Shown piece by piece: positions 8,237-16,617 of a DNA stretch of 64,000 nt (its first letter is position 1; every line of letters starts with the position of its first letter). A program made the position numbers and the translations under genes. The notes beneath the pieces are model-generated. The model was not told the DNA's origin. It was given only the letters and a program-made list of their open reading frames with translations, and searched no databases. The DNA is taken from NCBI GenBank assembly GCA_022825505.1, contig JAJDWR010000012.1:1-64000 (forward strand), in the 5' to 3' direction. The DNA is from Gammaproteobacteria bacterium (GTDB taxonomy: Bacteria > Pseudomonadota > Gammaproteobacteria > Steroidobacterales > Rariloculaceae).

Positions 8237-9501
8237 ATGGCCAGGGAGCACGCGGCGCCCGGGCGCGGCGGCAGCCGGCTCTGGGAGTGCGCGGGGCGGG
8301 CGCTCGAATGCGGCGCCGCGGGAGCGCCTACCCGCTGCAGCGGGCCCTGCAGGCCATTCTGAACCGTCTGGAACGCGGGTCCATCGCGGTCGAACTGCCC
8401 GGCGGACGGGTGATGCGGGCGGTGGGCGAACAGGCCGGTCCCGACGGGCGAATCGCGGTGTCGCATCCGAAGTTCCTGCAACGTCTGTTTCGCGAAGGCC
8501 ACCTGGGGTTCGGCGAGATGTTCATGGACGGGTGGTGGACGACCCCGGATCTTCAGGCGCTGCTCGACGCGATCATGCTGAACAACCGCACCGTCGGGCT
8601 CAAGTTTCCCGGCGCCGGCCTGTACCGTCTGTGGGAGCGCCTGCGCCACCGCCTCCGGGCCAATACCCGGGAGGGGTCGCGGCGCAACATCGCCCATCAC
8701 TACGATCTGGGCAATGACTTCTACGCGCTCTGGCTGGACGAGACGATGACGTATTCCTCCGCGCTGTTTCGGAGCCCGCGGGAGAGCCTCGCCGAGGCGC
8801 AGAGGCACAAGTACGCTGCGATCTGCGACCGGCTGGCGACGGCCCCCGGGAATCGGGTGCTGGAGATCGGCTGCGGCTGGGGCGGATTCGCCGAATACGC
8901 CGTGCGGGAACGCGGCCTGAGAGTCACCGCGCTGACCATCTCCCGGGAGCAGCACGACCATGCGCGCCGGCGGCTGTTCGAGGCGGGGATTGCCGATCGC
9001 GCCAACATCGTGTTGCGCGATTACCGGGAGGAACGCGGCACGTACGATGCGGTCGCCTCCATCGAGATGATCGAAGCGGTGGGCGAGAAATACTGGCCGG
9101 TGTATTTCTCGACGCTGCGTGAGCGGCTTCGGCCGGGCGGCGTGGCGGTCGTTCAGGCCATCACGATCGCCGACTGGCTGTTTCCGCAATACCGCGCGTC
9201 GACCGACTTCATACAGAGATACATCTTTCCCGGCGGGCTGCTGCCGAGCCCGGCGGCGTTGCGCGATCAGGCCGAAGCCGCCGGGTTCAGGATCGTCGGG
9301 ACCGCGCGGTTTGCCGACAGCTACGCCCGAACGCTGCACGAGTGGCGGCAACGGTTCAACGAACGCCGGGACGCCATCGCCGCGCTGGGGTTCGATGACC
9401 GCTTCTGCCGCATGTGGAACTTCTACCTGGCCGCAAGCGCCGCCGGGTTCGCTTCCGGCACGACGGATGTCGTGCAGGCTACCCTGGCAGGCGAACAGTG
9501 A
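8233..9501 (+). CDS. cfa: Cyclopropane-fatty-acid synthase family methyltransferase
   Basis: 422-residue SAM-dependent methyltransferase acting on unsaturated phospholipid acyl chains. The CFA signature NIAHHYDLGNDFYALWLD, the SAM-binding motif VLEIGCGWGGFAEYA and the C-terminal YIFPGGLLPS are all present. In R. sphaeroides, homologues in the singlet-oxygen regulon make cyclopropane or methylated precursors of furan fatty acids, which quench singlet oxygen; which product is made here cannot be told. GTG at 8233 overlaps the SDR stop by 4 bp. It closes the run of six overlapping genes. Confidence 0.9.
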   Translation: MNGQGARGARARRQPALGVRGAGARMRRRGSAYPLQRALQAILNRLERGSIAVELPGGRVMRAVGEQAGPDGRIAVSHPKFLQRLFREGHLGFGEMFMDGWWTTPDLQALLDAIMLNNRTVGLKFPGAGLYRLWERLRHRLRANTREGSRRNIAHHYDLGNDFYALWLDETMTYSSALFRSPRESLAEAQRHKYAAICDRLATAPGNRVLEIGCGWGGFAEYAVRERGLRVTALTISREQHDHARRRLFEAGIADRANIVLRDYREERGTYDAVASIEMIEAVGEKYWPVYFSTLRERLRPGGVAVVQAITIADWLFPQYRASTDFIQRYIFPGGLLPSPAALRDQAEAAGFRIVGTARFADSYARTLHEWRQRFNERRDAIAALGFDDRFCRMWNFYLAASAAGFASGTTDVVQATLAGEQ

Positions 9502-9615
9502 CGGGCGCCCTGGGCTCACCCCGGGACAACGCAGGGCGTCCTGTCGGCGCCGGCGAATGCCATCCGGCGCAATGTGCCGCCTGTGCGTCTTGTCAATCCC
9601 AGCGAGCAGTCCGCC

Positions 9616-10044
9616 ATGCGCCTGTGGAGTCTTGACCCGAAATACCTTGACGCCCGCGGGCTGACCGCACTGTGGAGGGAGGGCCTGCTCGCCCAGGCGG
9701 TGCTGATGGGGAGGACCAAGGGATACGTCCGCCACCCCCAATTGATCCGCTTCCGCCAGCAGGGCGATCCCGTTGGCTCCATTTCGGAGTATCTCAGGGC
9801 GGTGCACGCCGAATCCGTCGCGCGCGGCTACCGGTTCGACGCCACCCGGATTGTGCCTGGCGAGACCCGGGGACAAATCGAGGTGCCCCGAGGCCAGATC
9901 GAGTTCGAGTGGCGCCACCTGTTGAAAAAACTTGAAGTGCGGGCGCCGGGTTGGCGAAAGAGTCGGTGCCGGGTTTCCGCGCCGCGCGTTCACCCCTTGT
10001 TCCGCGTCGTTCCAGGCGGCGTCGCACCATGGGAACGCACATAG
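9616..10044 (+). CDS. Pyrimidine-dimer DNA glycosylase (T4 endonuclease V-like)
   Basis: 142-residue protein of the pyrimidine-dimer glycosylase/endonuclease V family. It begins MRLWSLDPKYLDARGL, followed by LLAQAVLMGRTKGY, HPQLIRF and the C-terminal FEWRHLLKKLEVR, all typical of bacterial members. It would excise UV photoproducts without light. It lies 114 bp after cfa on the same strand, so it may belong to the light-stress operon. The start at 9616 fits the conserved N-terminus; an upstream in-frame ATG at 9574 would add 14 residues of no family character. Confidence 0.8.
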   Translation: MRLWSLDPKYLDARGLTALWREGLLAQAVLMGRTKGYVRHPQLIRFRQQGDPVGSISEYLRAVHAESVARGYRFDATRIVPGETRGQIEVPRGQIEFEWRHLLKKLEVRAPGWRKSRCRVSAPRVHPLFRVVPGGVAPWERT

Positions 10045-10236
10045 TCCTGCACAGGCGCCATTGCAGGGGTGTATCGCGAGATCGTTGCGCGCCGTATCCG
10101 GCCGAACAAACGCAACCGCCGATCGACAAACCTCGGGCCCGAGAAGATCTTGTGCGTGCGCCAGCCGTTCTTTCCGGCTAAAGCCATGTCCGGCTTCACG
10201 GCAGACCACCCGCCCGATCAAGCTTCCAAAAGCTTT

Positions 10237-10258
10237 AGCATAATAGCATAATGATAAT
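10237..10258 (+). promoter_or_regulatory. Tandem AGCATAAT repeat and putative operator upstream of prpC
   Basis: The 250-bp gap before prpC is empty apart from this AT-rich patch. It holds AGCATAAT twice in tandem (10237-10244 and 10245-10252) running into AGCATAATGATAAT (10245-10258). The same 14-mer occurs, in the same orientation relative to its gene, upstream of the MFS gene at 29425-30717. CATAAT could also serve as a -10 box, about 42 bp before the ATG. Confidence 0.5.
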
Positions 10259-10294
10259 CTATTCTAGATTCCAGAACGGGTCGGTATTGGCACG

Positions 10295-11416
10295 ATGAGT
10301 CAGAAAAAGACGGGCGGCCTGGCAGGTGTCATTGCCGGCCGAACAGACATCTGCACGGTAGGCAAGGAGGGCGCAGGCCTCACCTACCGCGGCTACGACA
10401 TCTACGATCTGGCCGACAACGCCTGCTTCGAGGAAGTCGCCCACCTGCTTCATCACGGGCACCTGCCCAACGCCGGCGAACTCGCCGCATACAGGGAAAA
10501 GCTCAAGTCGCTACGCTCGCTGCCGGGGGCGCTGAAACAAGCCCTGGAATCCATCCCCGCCGACACCCATCCCATGGACGTGCTGCGCACCGGCTGCTCG
10601 GTGCTGGGCAACCTGGAATCGGAGACGGATTTCTCGCAGCAGCGCGACGCGGCCGACCGCCTGCTCTGCGCCTTCCCGTCCATGCTGCTGTACTGGCACC
10701 GATTTCACACGGACGGCAAGCGCATCGAGACCTCCACCGGCGACGACAGTGTGGCGGGTCACTTCCTGCACCTGCTGCACGGCGCCCCGCCGAGCGAACT
10801 GCACCGGCGCACCCTGGACACCTCGCTGATCCTCTACGCCGAGCACGAATTCAACGCCTCGACCTTCACCGCCCGGGTGATCACCGCCACGCTCTCGGAC
10901 TTCCACTCCGCCATCGCCGGCGCCATCGGCGCACTGCGCGGTCCGCTGCACGGCGGAGCCAACGAGGCGGCCATGGAGCTGATCCAGCGCTTCGATTCCC
11001 CGCAAGCCGCCGAAACGGGCGTGCGCGGGATGCTGGCCCGCAGGGAGCTGATCATGGGTTTCGGTCATCGGGTGTATACGCGGGTGGACCCGCGCAACTC
11101 CGTGAACAAGCGCATGTCCCGGCGGCTGGCCGAGGAGGCCGGCGACGAGCGGCTGTATGCCGTATCCGAAGCGATCGAGCGGGTCATGTGGGAGGAGAAG
11201 AAGCTGTTCGCCAATGCAGACTTCTATTCCGCCAGCGTGTACCACTTCATGGGCATTCCGACATATCTCTTCACGCCGATCTTCGTGTGTTCGCGCATCA
11301 CCGGCTGGTCGGCGCATGTGTTCGAGCAGCGCGCGGACAACAAGCTCATCCGCCCGGGAGCGCAGTACACCGGACCCGGACTGCAGCCTTGGGTGCCGCT
11401 GGCCGAACGGGATTGA
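10295..11416 (+). CDS. prpC: 2-methylcitrate synthase / citrate synthase family
   Basis: 373-residue citrate-synthase-fold enzyme, the length of PrpC rather than of the housekeeping type I/II hexameric enzyme. The N-terminus GLAGVIAGRTDICTVGKEG and the phrase LTYRGYDIYDLA are PrpC-like. Active-site residues are in RGPLHGGANEAA (His), GFGHRVYTRVDPRN (His) and FANADFYSASVY (Asp). It condenses propionyl-CoA with oxaloacetate. No intact prpB or prpD is seen nearby, but a prpD fragment is at 46.7 kb. It probably serves disposal of propionyl-CoA from the surrounding catabolic genes. Confidence 0.88.
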   Translation: MSQKKTGGLAGVIAGRTDICTVGKEGAGLTYRGYDIYDLADNACFEEVAHLLHHGHLPNAGELAAYREKLKSLRSLPGALKQALESIPADTHPMDVLRTGCSVLGNLESETDFSQQRDAADRLLCAFPSMLLYWHRFHTDGKRIETSTGDDSVAGHFLHLLHGAPPSELHRRTLDTSLILYAEHEFNASTFTARVITATLSDFHSAIAGAIGALRGPLHGGANEAAMELIQRFDSPQAAETGVRGMLARRELIMGFGHRVYTRVDPRNSVNKRMSRRLAEEAGDERLYAVSEAIERVMWEEKKLFANADFYSASVYHFMGIPTYLFTPIFVCSRITGWSAHVFEQRADNKLIRPGAQYTGPGLQPWVPLAERD

Positions 11417-11485
11417 CAATCGGGTGAGAACGCCCGACGAATTCAAGCGACTTAAACGGACCGGCGTTGGTCCAGGGAGCCCGCC

Positions 11486-12280
11486 GTGACGGTGCATCGC
11501 GGATACGCGACGGTTTCGTTCGGCCAGGTTCACTACCGCTGCGCCGGCACGGGGCGAGGGCCGGCGCTCGTGCTGCTGCACCAGACACCAAGCACCTCGG
11601 CAATGTACGAGGATCTGATGCGGGCGCTGGCCGGCGACTTTCGACTGCTCGCCCCGGACACACCGGGCATGGGACTCAGCGATCCGGTCGAAGGCAGGAT
11701 GACCATCGACGCACTGGCGAACGGCATCGTCGAGTTCCTCGACGGCCTGGGCATCGGCCGCTGCTGCGTTTTCGGGCACCACACCGGTGCCGCGATCGCA
11801 ACGCAGCTTGCCGCGGATTACCCGGAGCGCGTCGACGCGCTTGCACTCTCGGGCCCGACCCTGATCGACGCGGCGCTGAGGGCGAAGCTGCCCGAGGTCT
11901 CGGCAACATTGCCCACCGACGTCGGCGGCGCCCATCTCGTGCAGCGGTGGCGGCACATTCTCCGCATGGACCGGGATGTACCGCTTCACATCGCGCAGCG
12001 CGAAACACTCAATGCCATCGCCATGGGCGACCGCTATTCCGCCGCCTACGAAGCCGTGATGGCGCACGACGTGGAAAGGGCGCTGGCGGCGCTGACCTGC
12101 CCCGTGCTGGTGTTCGCCGGTACACGGGATGTGCTGTACCCCCAACTGGATGCGGCCCACGCCCTGCTCGCCAACGGCTCGAAACGCGAGATCGACGCCG
12201 CCGGATCGCTGGTCTGCGAGACGCATTGTCCCGAGGTCGCGGCACTGTTGCGCGAATTCTTCCCGGCCAAAGCGGCATGA
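11486..12280 (+). CDS. Alpha/beta-fold hydrolase with atypical nucleophile elbow
   Basis: 264-residue alpha/beta hydrolase. The oxyanion strand LLHQTPSTSAMYEDL and LLAPDTPGMGLSDP are clear. The nucleophile elbow reads VFGHHTGAAIA, with His where GxSxG members have Ser, so its chemistry may not be that of a normal serine hydrolase. The paralogue at 39414-40325 lacks Ser at the same position. The GTG start has an AGGGAG ribosome-binding site. It lies between prpC and an arylmalonate-decarboxylase-like gene, recalling the N-formylmaleamate deformylase/isomerase context of nicotinate pathways, but identity with NicD is not supported. Confidence 0.8.
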   Translation: MTVHRGYATVSFGQVHYRCAGTGRGPALVLLHQTPSTSAMYEDLMRALAGDFRLLAPDTPGMGLSDPVEGRMTIDALANGIVEFLDGLGIGRCCVFGHHTGAAIATQLAADYPERVDALALSGPTLIDAALRAKLPEVSATLPTDVGGAHLVQRWRHILRMDRDVPLHIAQRETLNAIAMGDRYSAAYEAVMAHDVERALAALTCPVLVFAGTRDVLYPQLDAAHALLANGSKREIDAAGSLVCETHCPEVAALLREFFPAKAA

Positions 12281-12387
12281 GACGGCCACGGGCCATCGTC
12301 CCCGACGATTTTCCGATAGAGGCGGAGCGAACCGGCTGCACGTCGATCTCGCCCCTGTTTTTTCAGCAGAACAACCGGTAACTGAAC

Positions 12388-13164
12388 ATGGACAATTACC
12401 AGCACGCCCATCGCGCCCGAATCGGGGTACTCATTCCGTCCACGAACACTGGCGTGGAATACGACCTGCAGAAAATCAACCTGGATGGGTTGACCTGGCA
12501 CCCGTCGCGGATCTGGATCGAGATCCCCGACTGGGCCGACGAATCGGAACGCTCGGGCGACGATTTCAACACCGTCTTCGAGCGCTTTCTCGATGCGCTG
12601 CGAGTGGAGATGCCGATCTCGATACGCAACATTCTCAGCGCCAGGATCACCCACCTGATGCTCGGCATGTCCGCGGAGACGTTCTGGGGCGGGCTCGACG
12701 GCAACATCGCCTTTGAAAAAGGTATTCAGGACCGGATCGGTGGACTCGGCCTGACCACGGGCGCGGGCGCGACCCGCGACGCGCTGCACCGGTTCGGTGC
12801 GAAGAAGATCTCGGTCATCACGCCGTACCCGCCGATCGGCGACGACAACGTCGAGCGTTTCTTCAACGACATCGGTTTCGAGGTGAAGGCCATCAAGGGG
12901 CTTGCCAGCCCATCGGCGACCGCCATCGCCCGAATCTCCATTCCGATGGTCATGGACGCGATTCGCGAGATTGACGGCGGCGACGTCGACGCCATCATCC
13001 AGTGCGGTACCAACCTTTCGACGGTGGACATCTTTCCGACGATGGAGCACTGGCTGCAAAAGCCGGTCATCCCCATCAACATCGCCTGCGTGTGGCATGC
13101 GCTGCGTGCCTGCGGGATTCACGACACGATCATCGGCAAGGGCCGCCTGCTGGAGGAGTTCTGA
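12388..13164 (+). CDS. Arylmalonate decarboxylase / maleate isomerase family protein
   Basis: 258-residue member of the Asp/Glu racemase superfamily, nearest the arylmalonate decarboxylase and maleate cis-trans isomerase group (RIGVLIPSTNTGVEYD at the N-terminus). The second-half cysteine is present (IIQCGT, Cys206-Gly207), but the first-half position has Gly (LMLGMSAETF, Gly93). One cysteine with Gly in the other site is the arrangement of arylmalonate decarboxylase, whereas racemases and maleate isomerases use two cysteines. Tyr147 matches the decarboxylase tyrosine. It lies 107 bp after the hydrolase. The substrate is unknown. Confidence 0.8.
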   Translation: MDNYQHAHRARIGVLIPSTNTGVEYDLQKINLDGLTWHPSRIWIEIPDWADESERSGDDFNTVFERFLDALRVEMPISIRNILSARITHLMLGMSAETFWGGLDGNIAFEKGIQDRIGGLGLTTGAGATRDALHRFGAKKISVITPYPPIGDDNVERFFNDIGFEVKAIKGLASPSATAIARISIPMVMDAIREIDGGDVDAIIQCGTNLSTVDIFPTMEHWLQKPVIPINIACVWHALRACGIHDTIIGKGRLLEEF

Positions 13165-13260
13165 GCGAACCGGCAGGCCATACGGGCGAACGGGCCGGTC
13201 ACCCCGGCGAATCCGGTGGTATGCAGAACTACGGCCGGACAGCGGCGATCGCAGTTCCGC

Positions 13261-13884
13261 TTACATCGTTTTGAGGTAGTCGATAACCGCCGTTTCGCTC
13301 ACGACGTCGGCGTACTTGGCGTTCATGTCGAACAGGTTCGCTTCGTGGGGCGAGGCATGCCGGTCGCCGCAGGCGTCGGCGACCACGATGGGGATGAGGC
13401 CGCGCGAAACCGCGTCCACGCACGTGGCGCGAACGCAGCCGCTCGTGGTGAGCCCGGTGATGATCAGGGTATCGATGCCGCGCGCGGTCAGCAAAGCACT
13501 GAGCGAAGTACCGAAAAACGCGCTCGGATACTGCTTCGACAGCACGATCTCGTCTTCGGCAGGCGCAAGCCCTTCGGGCCACACGCCGAGCGGATTGCCC
13601 TTGACGAAAACTTCCAGCGCCGGCACCTTGCGGTAGAACACGCCGCCGTCGGCGCCCCCTTCCCGGTACACGACGTTGGTATAGAACACCGGAAAGCCAG
13701 CCGTGCGCGCCGCGGCACGGATACGCAACGCTGACGCCAGCGCATCCTCGACGCCCGCGTACAGCGGGCTGTCGCGGTCGAAATAGGCTTGCACGAAATC
13801 GACGAGAATCAGGGCCGGCCGCGCGCCGAAGCCCAGGCGCCCATCAAACGCACCCCGGTAGTTTTCGTTAAGGTCTTGCGCCAT
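13261..13884 (-). CDS. Isochorismatase-family amidohydrolase (maleamate/N-carbamoylsarcosine amidase-like)
   Basis: 207-residue cysteine hydrolase. The Asp-Lys-Cys triad is Asp29 (LVDFVQAY), Lys117 (LSKQYPSAFFGT) and Cys150 (TTSGCVRATC). The family includes maleamate amidohydrolase (NicF) and N-carbamoylsarcosine amidase, which release ammonia from a half-amide or carbamoyl group. It is the last gene of a minus-strand operon after the amidohydrolase and cupin genes, so it probably takes the ring-opened product of the amidohydrolase. Confidence 0.87.
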   Translation of the reverse strand: MAQDLNENYRGAFDGRLGFGARPALILVDFVQAYFDRDSPLYAGVEDALASALRIRAAARTAGFPVFYTNVVYREGGADGGVFYRKVPALEVFVKGNPLGVWPEGLAPAEDEIVLSKQYPSAFFGTSLSALLTARGIDTLIITGLTTSGCVRATCVDAVSRGLIPIVVADACGDRHASPHEANLFDMNAKYADVVSETAVIDYLKTM

Positions 13885-13973
13885 CGGAACTCTGTCGACA
13901 CTCTGTATTCTGCCAACGCCGCGCGCATACAGTCACCGCAACGGCAGCAATGGCCGGGACTCTCGACACGAGT

Positions 13974-15479
13974 TTAGCGGGACGCCGAAGAATGCGCGAT
14001 TTTCGGCGAAGGCGTCGGCCGGGACAGGTATCGGCCGCGAGCAGGGCCGACGATACTGCCATCGTCGTAGACGATCTCGCCGCGCAGCAGGGTGGTCTTG
14101 ACTCGCCCGGTCAATTCCATTCCCTCGAACGGCGTATATCCCTGTGCGGACTGCGACTCCGCTGCCCGCACCGTGAACGTTTCATCGGGGTCGAACAGGA
14201 CGAGGTCCGCGTCGTCGCCGATCGCGATATCGCCCTTGTTGAGCAGGCCGTAGCGTTCGGCCGGGTTCCTGCAGACCAGTTGAGCCATGCGGTTGATGGA
14301 CAGGCCGCGTTTCGTGCCTTCGCTGTAGAGGCCCGAGAGCAGGTATTCGGTGCCGCCGAAGCCCGACTTGGAGACCCAGATGTTGCCGTCGTCCCTGGGA
14401 TCGCGGTTATCGGACTTGATCTCCTCCGAGCAACACGCATGGTCGGAAACCACCCAGTCGATCCGGCCCTCGAGCAACTTCTCCCACAGGTACTCGACAT
14501 CCTCGCGCGAGCGGATGGGGGGATTGACCTTGGCGTGGCACACGGCCGGTGCATCGTAATCGAGCAGCAGATGTCCGATGGTGACCTCGCGGCGAAAGCT
14601 GATGTGGGGAAATACGTCCTGCATCATGAGCGCCGCCTCAACGGCCTTGCGCGAGGACAGGTGCAGCAGATTGATATTGAGGCAGTCGGTCTCATGTGCG
14701 AGATACGACGCGATCCAGACCGCAAGGCCTTCCGAATGGGGCGGCCGCGCGGCGCTGTAGGCGCGCAAGCCCGTCAGCTTGCCTTCGCTCTGCACGATCC
14801 TGGTGTAGGCGTTGAGGATATCCGCCAGTTCGCAGTGCAGGCTGACCGAGATGCAGCCGGCCAGCTTCGGGTACCTGTCCATGAGTCTGCGCGCCGAACG
14901 CATGATGAACTCGAAGTGAGCGATGTCGTAGGAGTCGTCCTCGCCGATCATGAGGAACTGCCTCTGGGCATCGCTGCCGGTCTTGCCGTGCAGCCCGTAG
15001 CCGCCGTAGAACATGAAAATCTTGAACGAACACACCCCGTGATTCGTCAGCAGCGACTCCATCTCGTCGATGTGGGCGCTTGAAATGGGCGCCAAGTGGT
15101 AGGCGTAGTCGACCCAGTAATTACCGCGGGAGATGTCGAGCACCTCGGGGTAGAACTGCTCGTAGGGGCCGCCCTTGTTCAGGTAATACTGCCCGGTTCG
15201 GAAGTAGGTGATGGCCGATGTCACCCCGCCCATCGCCGCCGCCTTGCTCTCGGTGACGGCGTCCTGCGCCAGCGGCGAGTAGATGCCCACGTGCATGTGC
15301 CCGTCGACCAGGCCGGGAAAAACCAGTCGGCCCTGCCCATCATGGTCCGCCGCAGCGTCGCCCGCCGGGATGTCGGGCTCGAGGCGGGCAATCCTGCCGT
15401 TCTCGATGCCGATGTCGAGATCTTCGGGGCCGTCCCCGCCCGGGCGAACGACCCGCACGTTTTTCAGGATCAGGTCCAT
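13974..15479 (-). CDS. Hydantoinase/dihydropyrimidinase-type cyclic amidohydrolase
   Basis: 501-residue metal-dependent amidohydrolase of the dihydroorotase/hydantoinase branch. The binuclear metal site is visible: DGHMH (His61, His63), FKIF (Lys153, the usual carbamylated lysine), SLHCE (His215), LLHLSS (His273) and SDH (Asp346). Enzymes of this type open cyclic amides, imides or ureides. With the maleamate-amidase-like gene downstream (89 bp), a two-step hydrolysis of a cyclic imide or hydantoin is likely. Allantoinase and N-methylhydantoinase are alternatives. The ATG at 15479 lies 118 bp after the cupin gene. Confidence 0.85.
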   Translation of the reverse strand: MDLILKNVRVVRPGGDGPEDLDIGIENGRIARLEPDIPAGDAAADHDGQGRLVFPGLVDGHMHVGIYSPLAQDAVTESKAAAMGGVTSAITYFRTGQYYLNKGGPYEQFYPEVLDISRGNYWVDYAYHLAPISSAHIDEMESLLTNHGVCSFKIFMFYGGYGLHGKTGSDAQRQFLMIGEDDSYDIAHFEFIMRSARRLMDRYPKLAGCISVSLHCELADILNAYTRIVQSEGKLTGLRAYSAARPPHSEGLAVWIASYLAHETDCLNINLLHLSSRKAVEAALMMQDVFPHISFRREVTIGHLLLDYDAPAVCHAKVNPPIRSREDVEYLWEKLLEGRIDWVVSDHACCSEEIKSDNRDPRDDGNIWVSKSGFGGTEYLLSGLYSEGTKRGLSINRMAQLVCRNPAERYGLLNKGDIAIGDDADLVLFDPDETFTVRAAESQSAQGYTPFEGMELTGRVKTTLLRGEIVYDDGSIVGPARGRYLSRPTPSPKIAHSSASR

Positions 15480-15597
15480 CGCTTTCCCTTCACGGATACT
15501 TTCCGGATTTCTTGGTTGCGCAACTTGGGCCGGAAGACCGGCTGGCCGAAGACGGCCGCTCGGCCGGCGCGGTGCGTGTGTAATTCGCCACGGACCG

Positions 15598-16494
15598 CTA
15601 GACGTAGCTCGGGTCCTTCCAGGGCCCGATGGAACGGGATCGGACGGGCTGCAGGTACACGGGCGGTTCCGTGTCGGGGTAACCGTCGCCCCAGTTGACG
15701 GGGTCGCCCTTCATTTCCACGCTGGCGTTGTCCGTGTACCAGTCCACCAGGTCGCCGTCGCAGCGCAGCAGCCAGACGCAGCCGTTTTCCTCTCCGGCCG
15801 TGAAGTCGCCGTGGCGCACGCCCGCCGGGCGGAAGAAGTACTGCCCCTTGACCATCGTGCCGAAGTTGTAGTGAAAGTCGCCGTCCAGGCAGTAGGCCTC
15901 TTCGTACACCGGATGATGGGCCAGCGGATGCTCGCGCCAGCCGGGCTTGGCCTTGATCAGCCGCGTGTAGAACCCGTTTACCGGGTCGCGCCACAACAGC
16001 TTGATGAAGAGTCCCGGTACCGGCGTGCCGCCGCGGTCGAAATCCATCGGGCTGCCATGTTCCGGGTGTACCACGTCGTACCAGTCCATGGCGTTGGCAT
16101 CCTTGATCACGAGACCGTCGCCGGACACGTCGGCGCCGTTGCCGGCCGGCGTGAAGGCCCAGTCCGCGTATTCGCGGAACAGCAGAATGCGCGTGCCGGC
16201 CGTGGCGCTCATTGCGGGCGTGTTCACGCCGCACGGCGCCACCCAGTAGCCGCCTTCGCCCATTTGCTTCTCGCCGATCCTGATGTTGCCCTCGAGCACG
16301 TACCACTCCGTCTGGGCCGCATGCAGACCCGCGCCGCGGCGCCAGTCCGTGACGAACTCCACCAGCAGCGATGCCGCGCCGTTCTCCTCGTCGTAGCACA
16401 GGTTCCGCTGCCGGGCCTCGCCGCTGCCGTGGGGCAGTTCGGCCGGGTGCCAGATCAGGTCCTTTTCGTCTACCAGTTCAACATGGGGTCGCAT
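15598..16494 (-). CDS. Double-cupin domain protein (DUF4437-like)
   Basis: 298-residue two-domain cupin protein. The first cupin holds GLHAAQTEWYVLEGNIRIG, the second HHPVYEEAYCLDGDFHYN followed by FFRPAGVRHGDF, with His and Glu residues able to bind a metal. No catalytic family is recognised; ring-cleaving or sensing roles are both possible. The start at 16494 has a good GAGGAA ribosome-binding site; an upstream in-frame ATG at 16551 lacks one. It is the first gene of the imide/hydantoin operon and faces the LysR regulator across a palindrome-rich gap. Confidence 0.75.
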   Translation of the reverse strand: MRPHVELVDEKDLIWHPAELPHGSGEARQRNLCYDEENGAASLLVEFVTDWRRGAGLHAAQTEWYVLEGNIRIGEKQMGEGGYWVAPCGVNTPAMSATAGTRILLFREYADWAFTPAGNGADVSGDGLVIKDANAMDWYDVVHPEHGSPMDFDRGGTPVPGLFIKLLWRDPVNGFYTRLIKAKPGWREHPLAHHPVYEEAYCLDGDFHYNFGTMVKGQYFFRPAGVRHGDFTAGEENGCVWLLRCDGDLVDWYTDNASVEMKGDPVNWGDGYPDTEPPVYLQPVRSRSIGPWKDPSYV

Positions 16495-16555
16495 GGCGTG
16501 TTCCTCTGGATTCTGAGTACAGGCCTGTATCCTAAAGGGACAGATAAACAAGTAA

Positions 16556-16598
16556 AACTATATAATAGTTACGATATACATTTATGATTAGTTAACTA
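16556..16598. promoter_or_regulatory. Candidate LysR operator palindromes
   Basis: Between the divergent cupin and lysR starts lie two palindromes: AACTAT-ATA-ATAGTT (16556-16570, perfect 6-bp arms) and TAGTTAACTA (16589-16598). They share the TAGTT half-site and are centred about 30 bp apart, a spacing typical of LysR recognition and activation sites. Confidence 0.6.
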
Positions 16599-16617
16599 TT
16601 GGCGAGGCTTCAATGCA

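Noticed and set aside
8185..10221. 678-codon minus-strand frame opposite cfa and the glycosylase gene
   Set aside because: It spans two recognised genes and an intergenic gap in antisense; composition is typical of a shadow frame.
13974..15479. Assignment as allantoinase or dihydropyrimidinase with a gene symbol
   Set aside because: Metal ligands fit the whole superfamily; substrate residues cannot be separated by eye.
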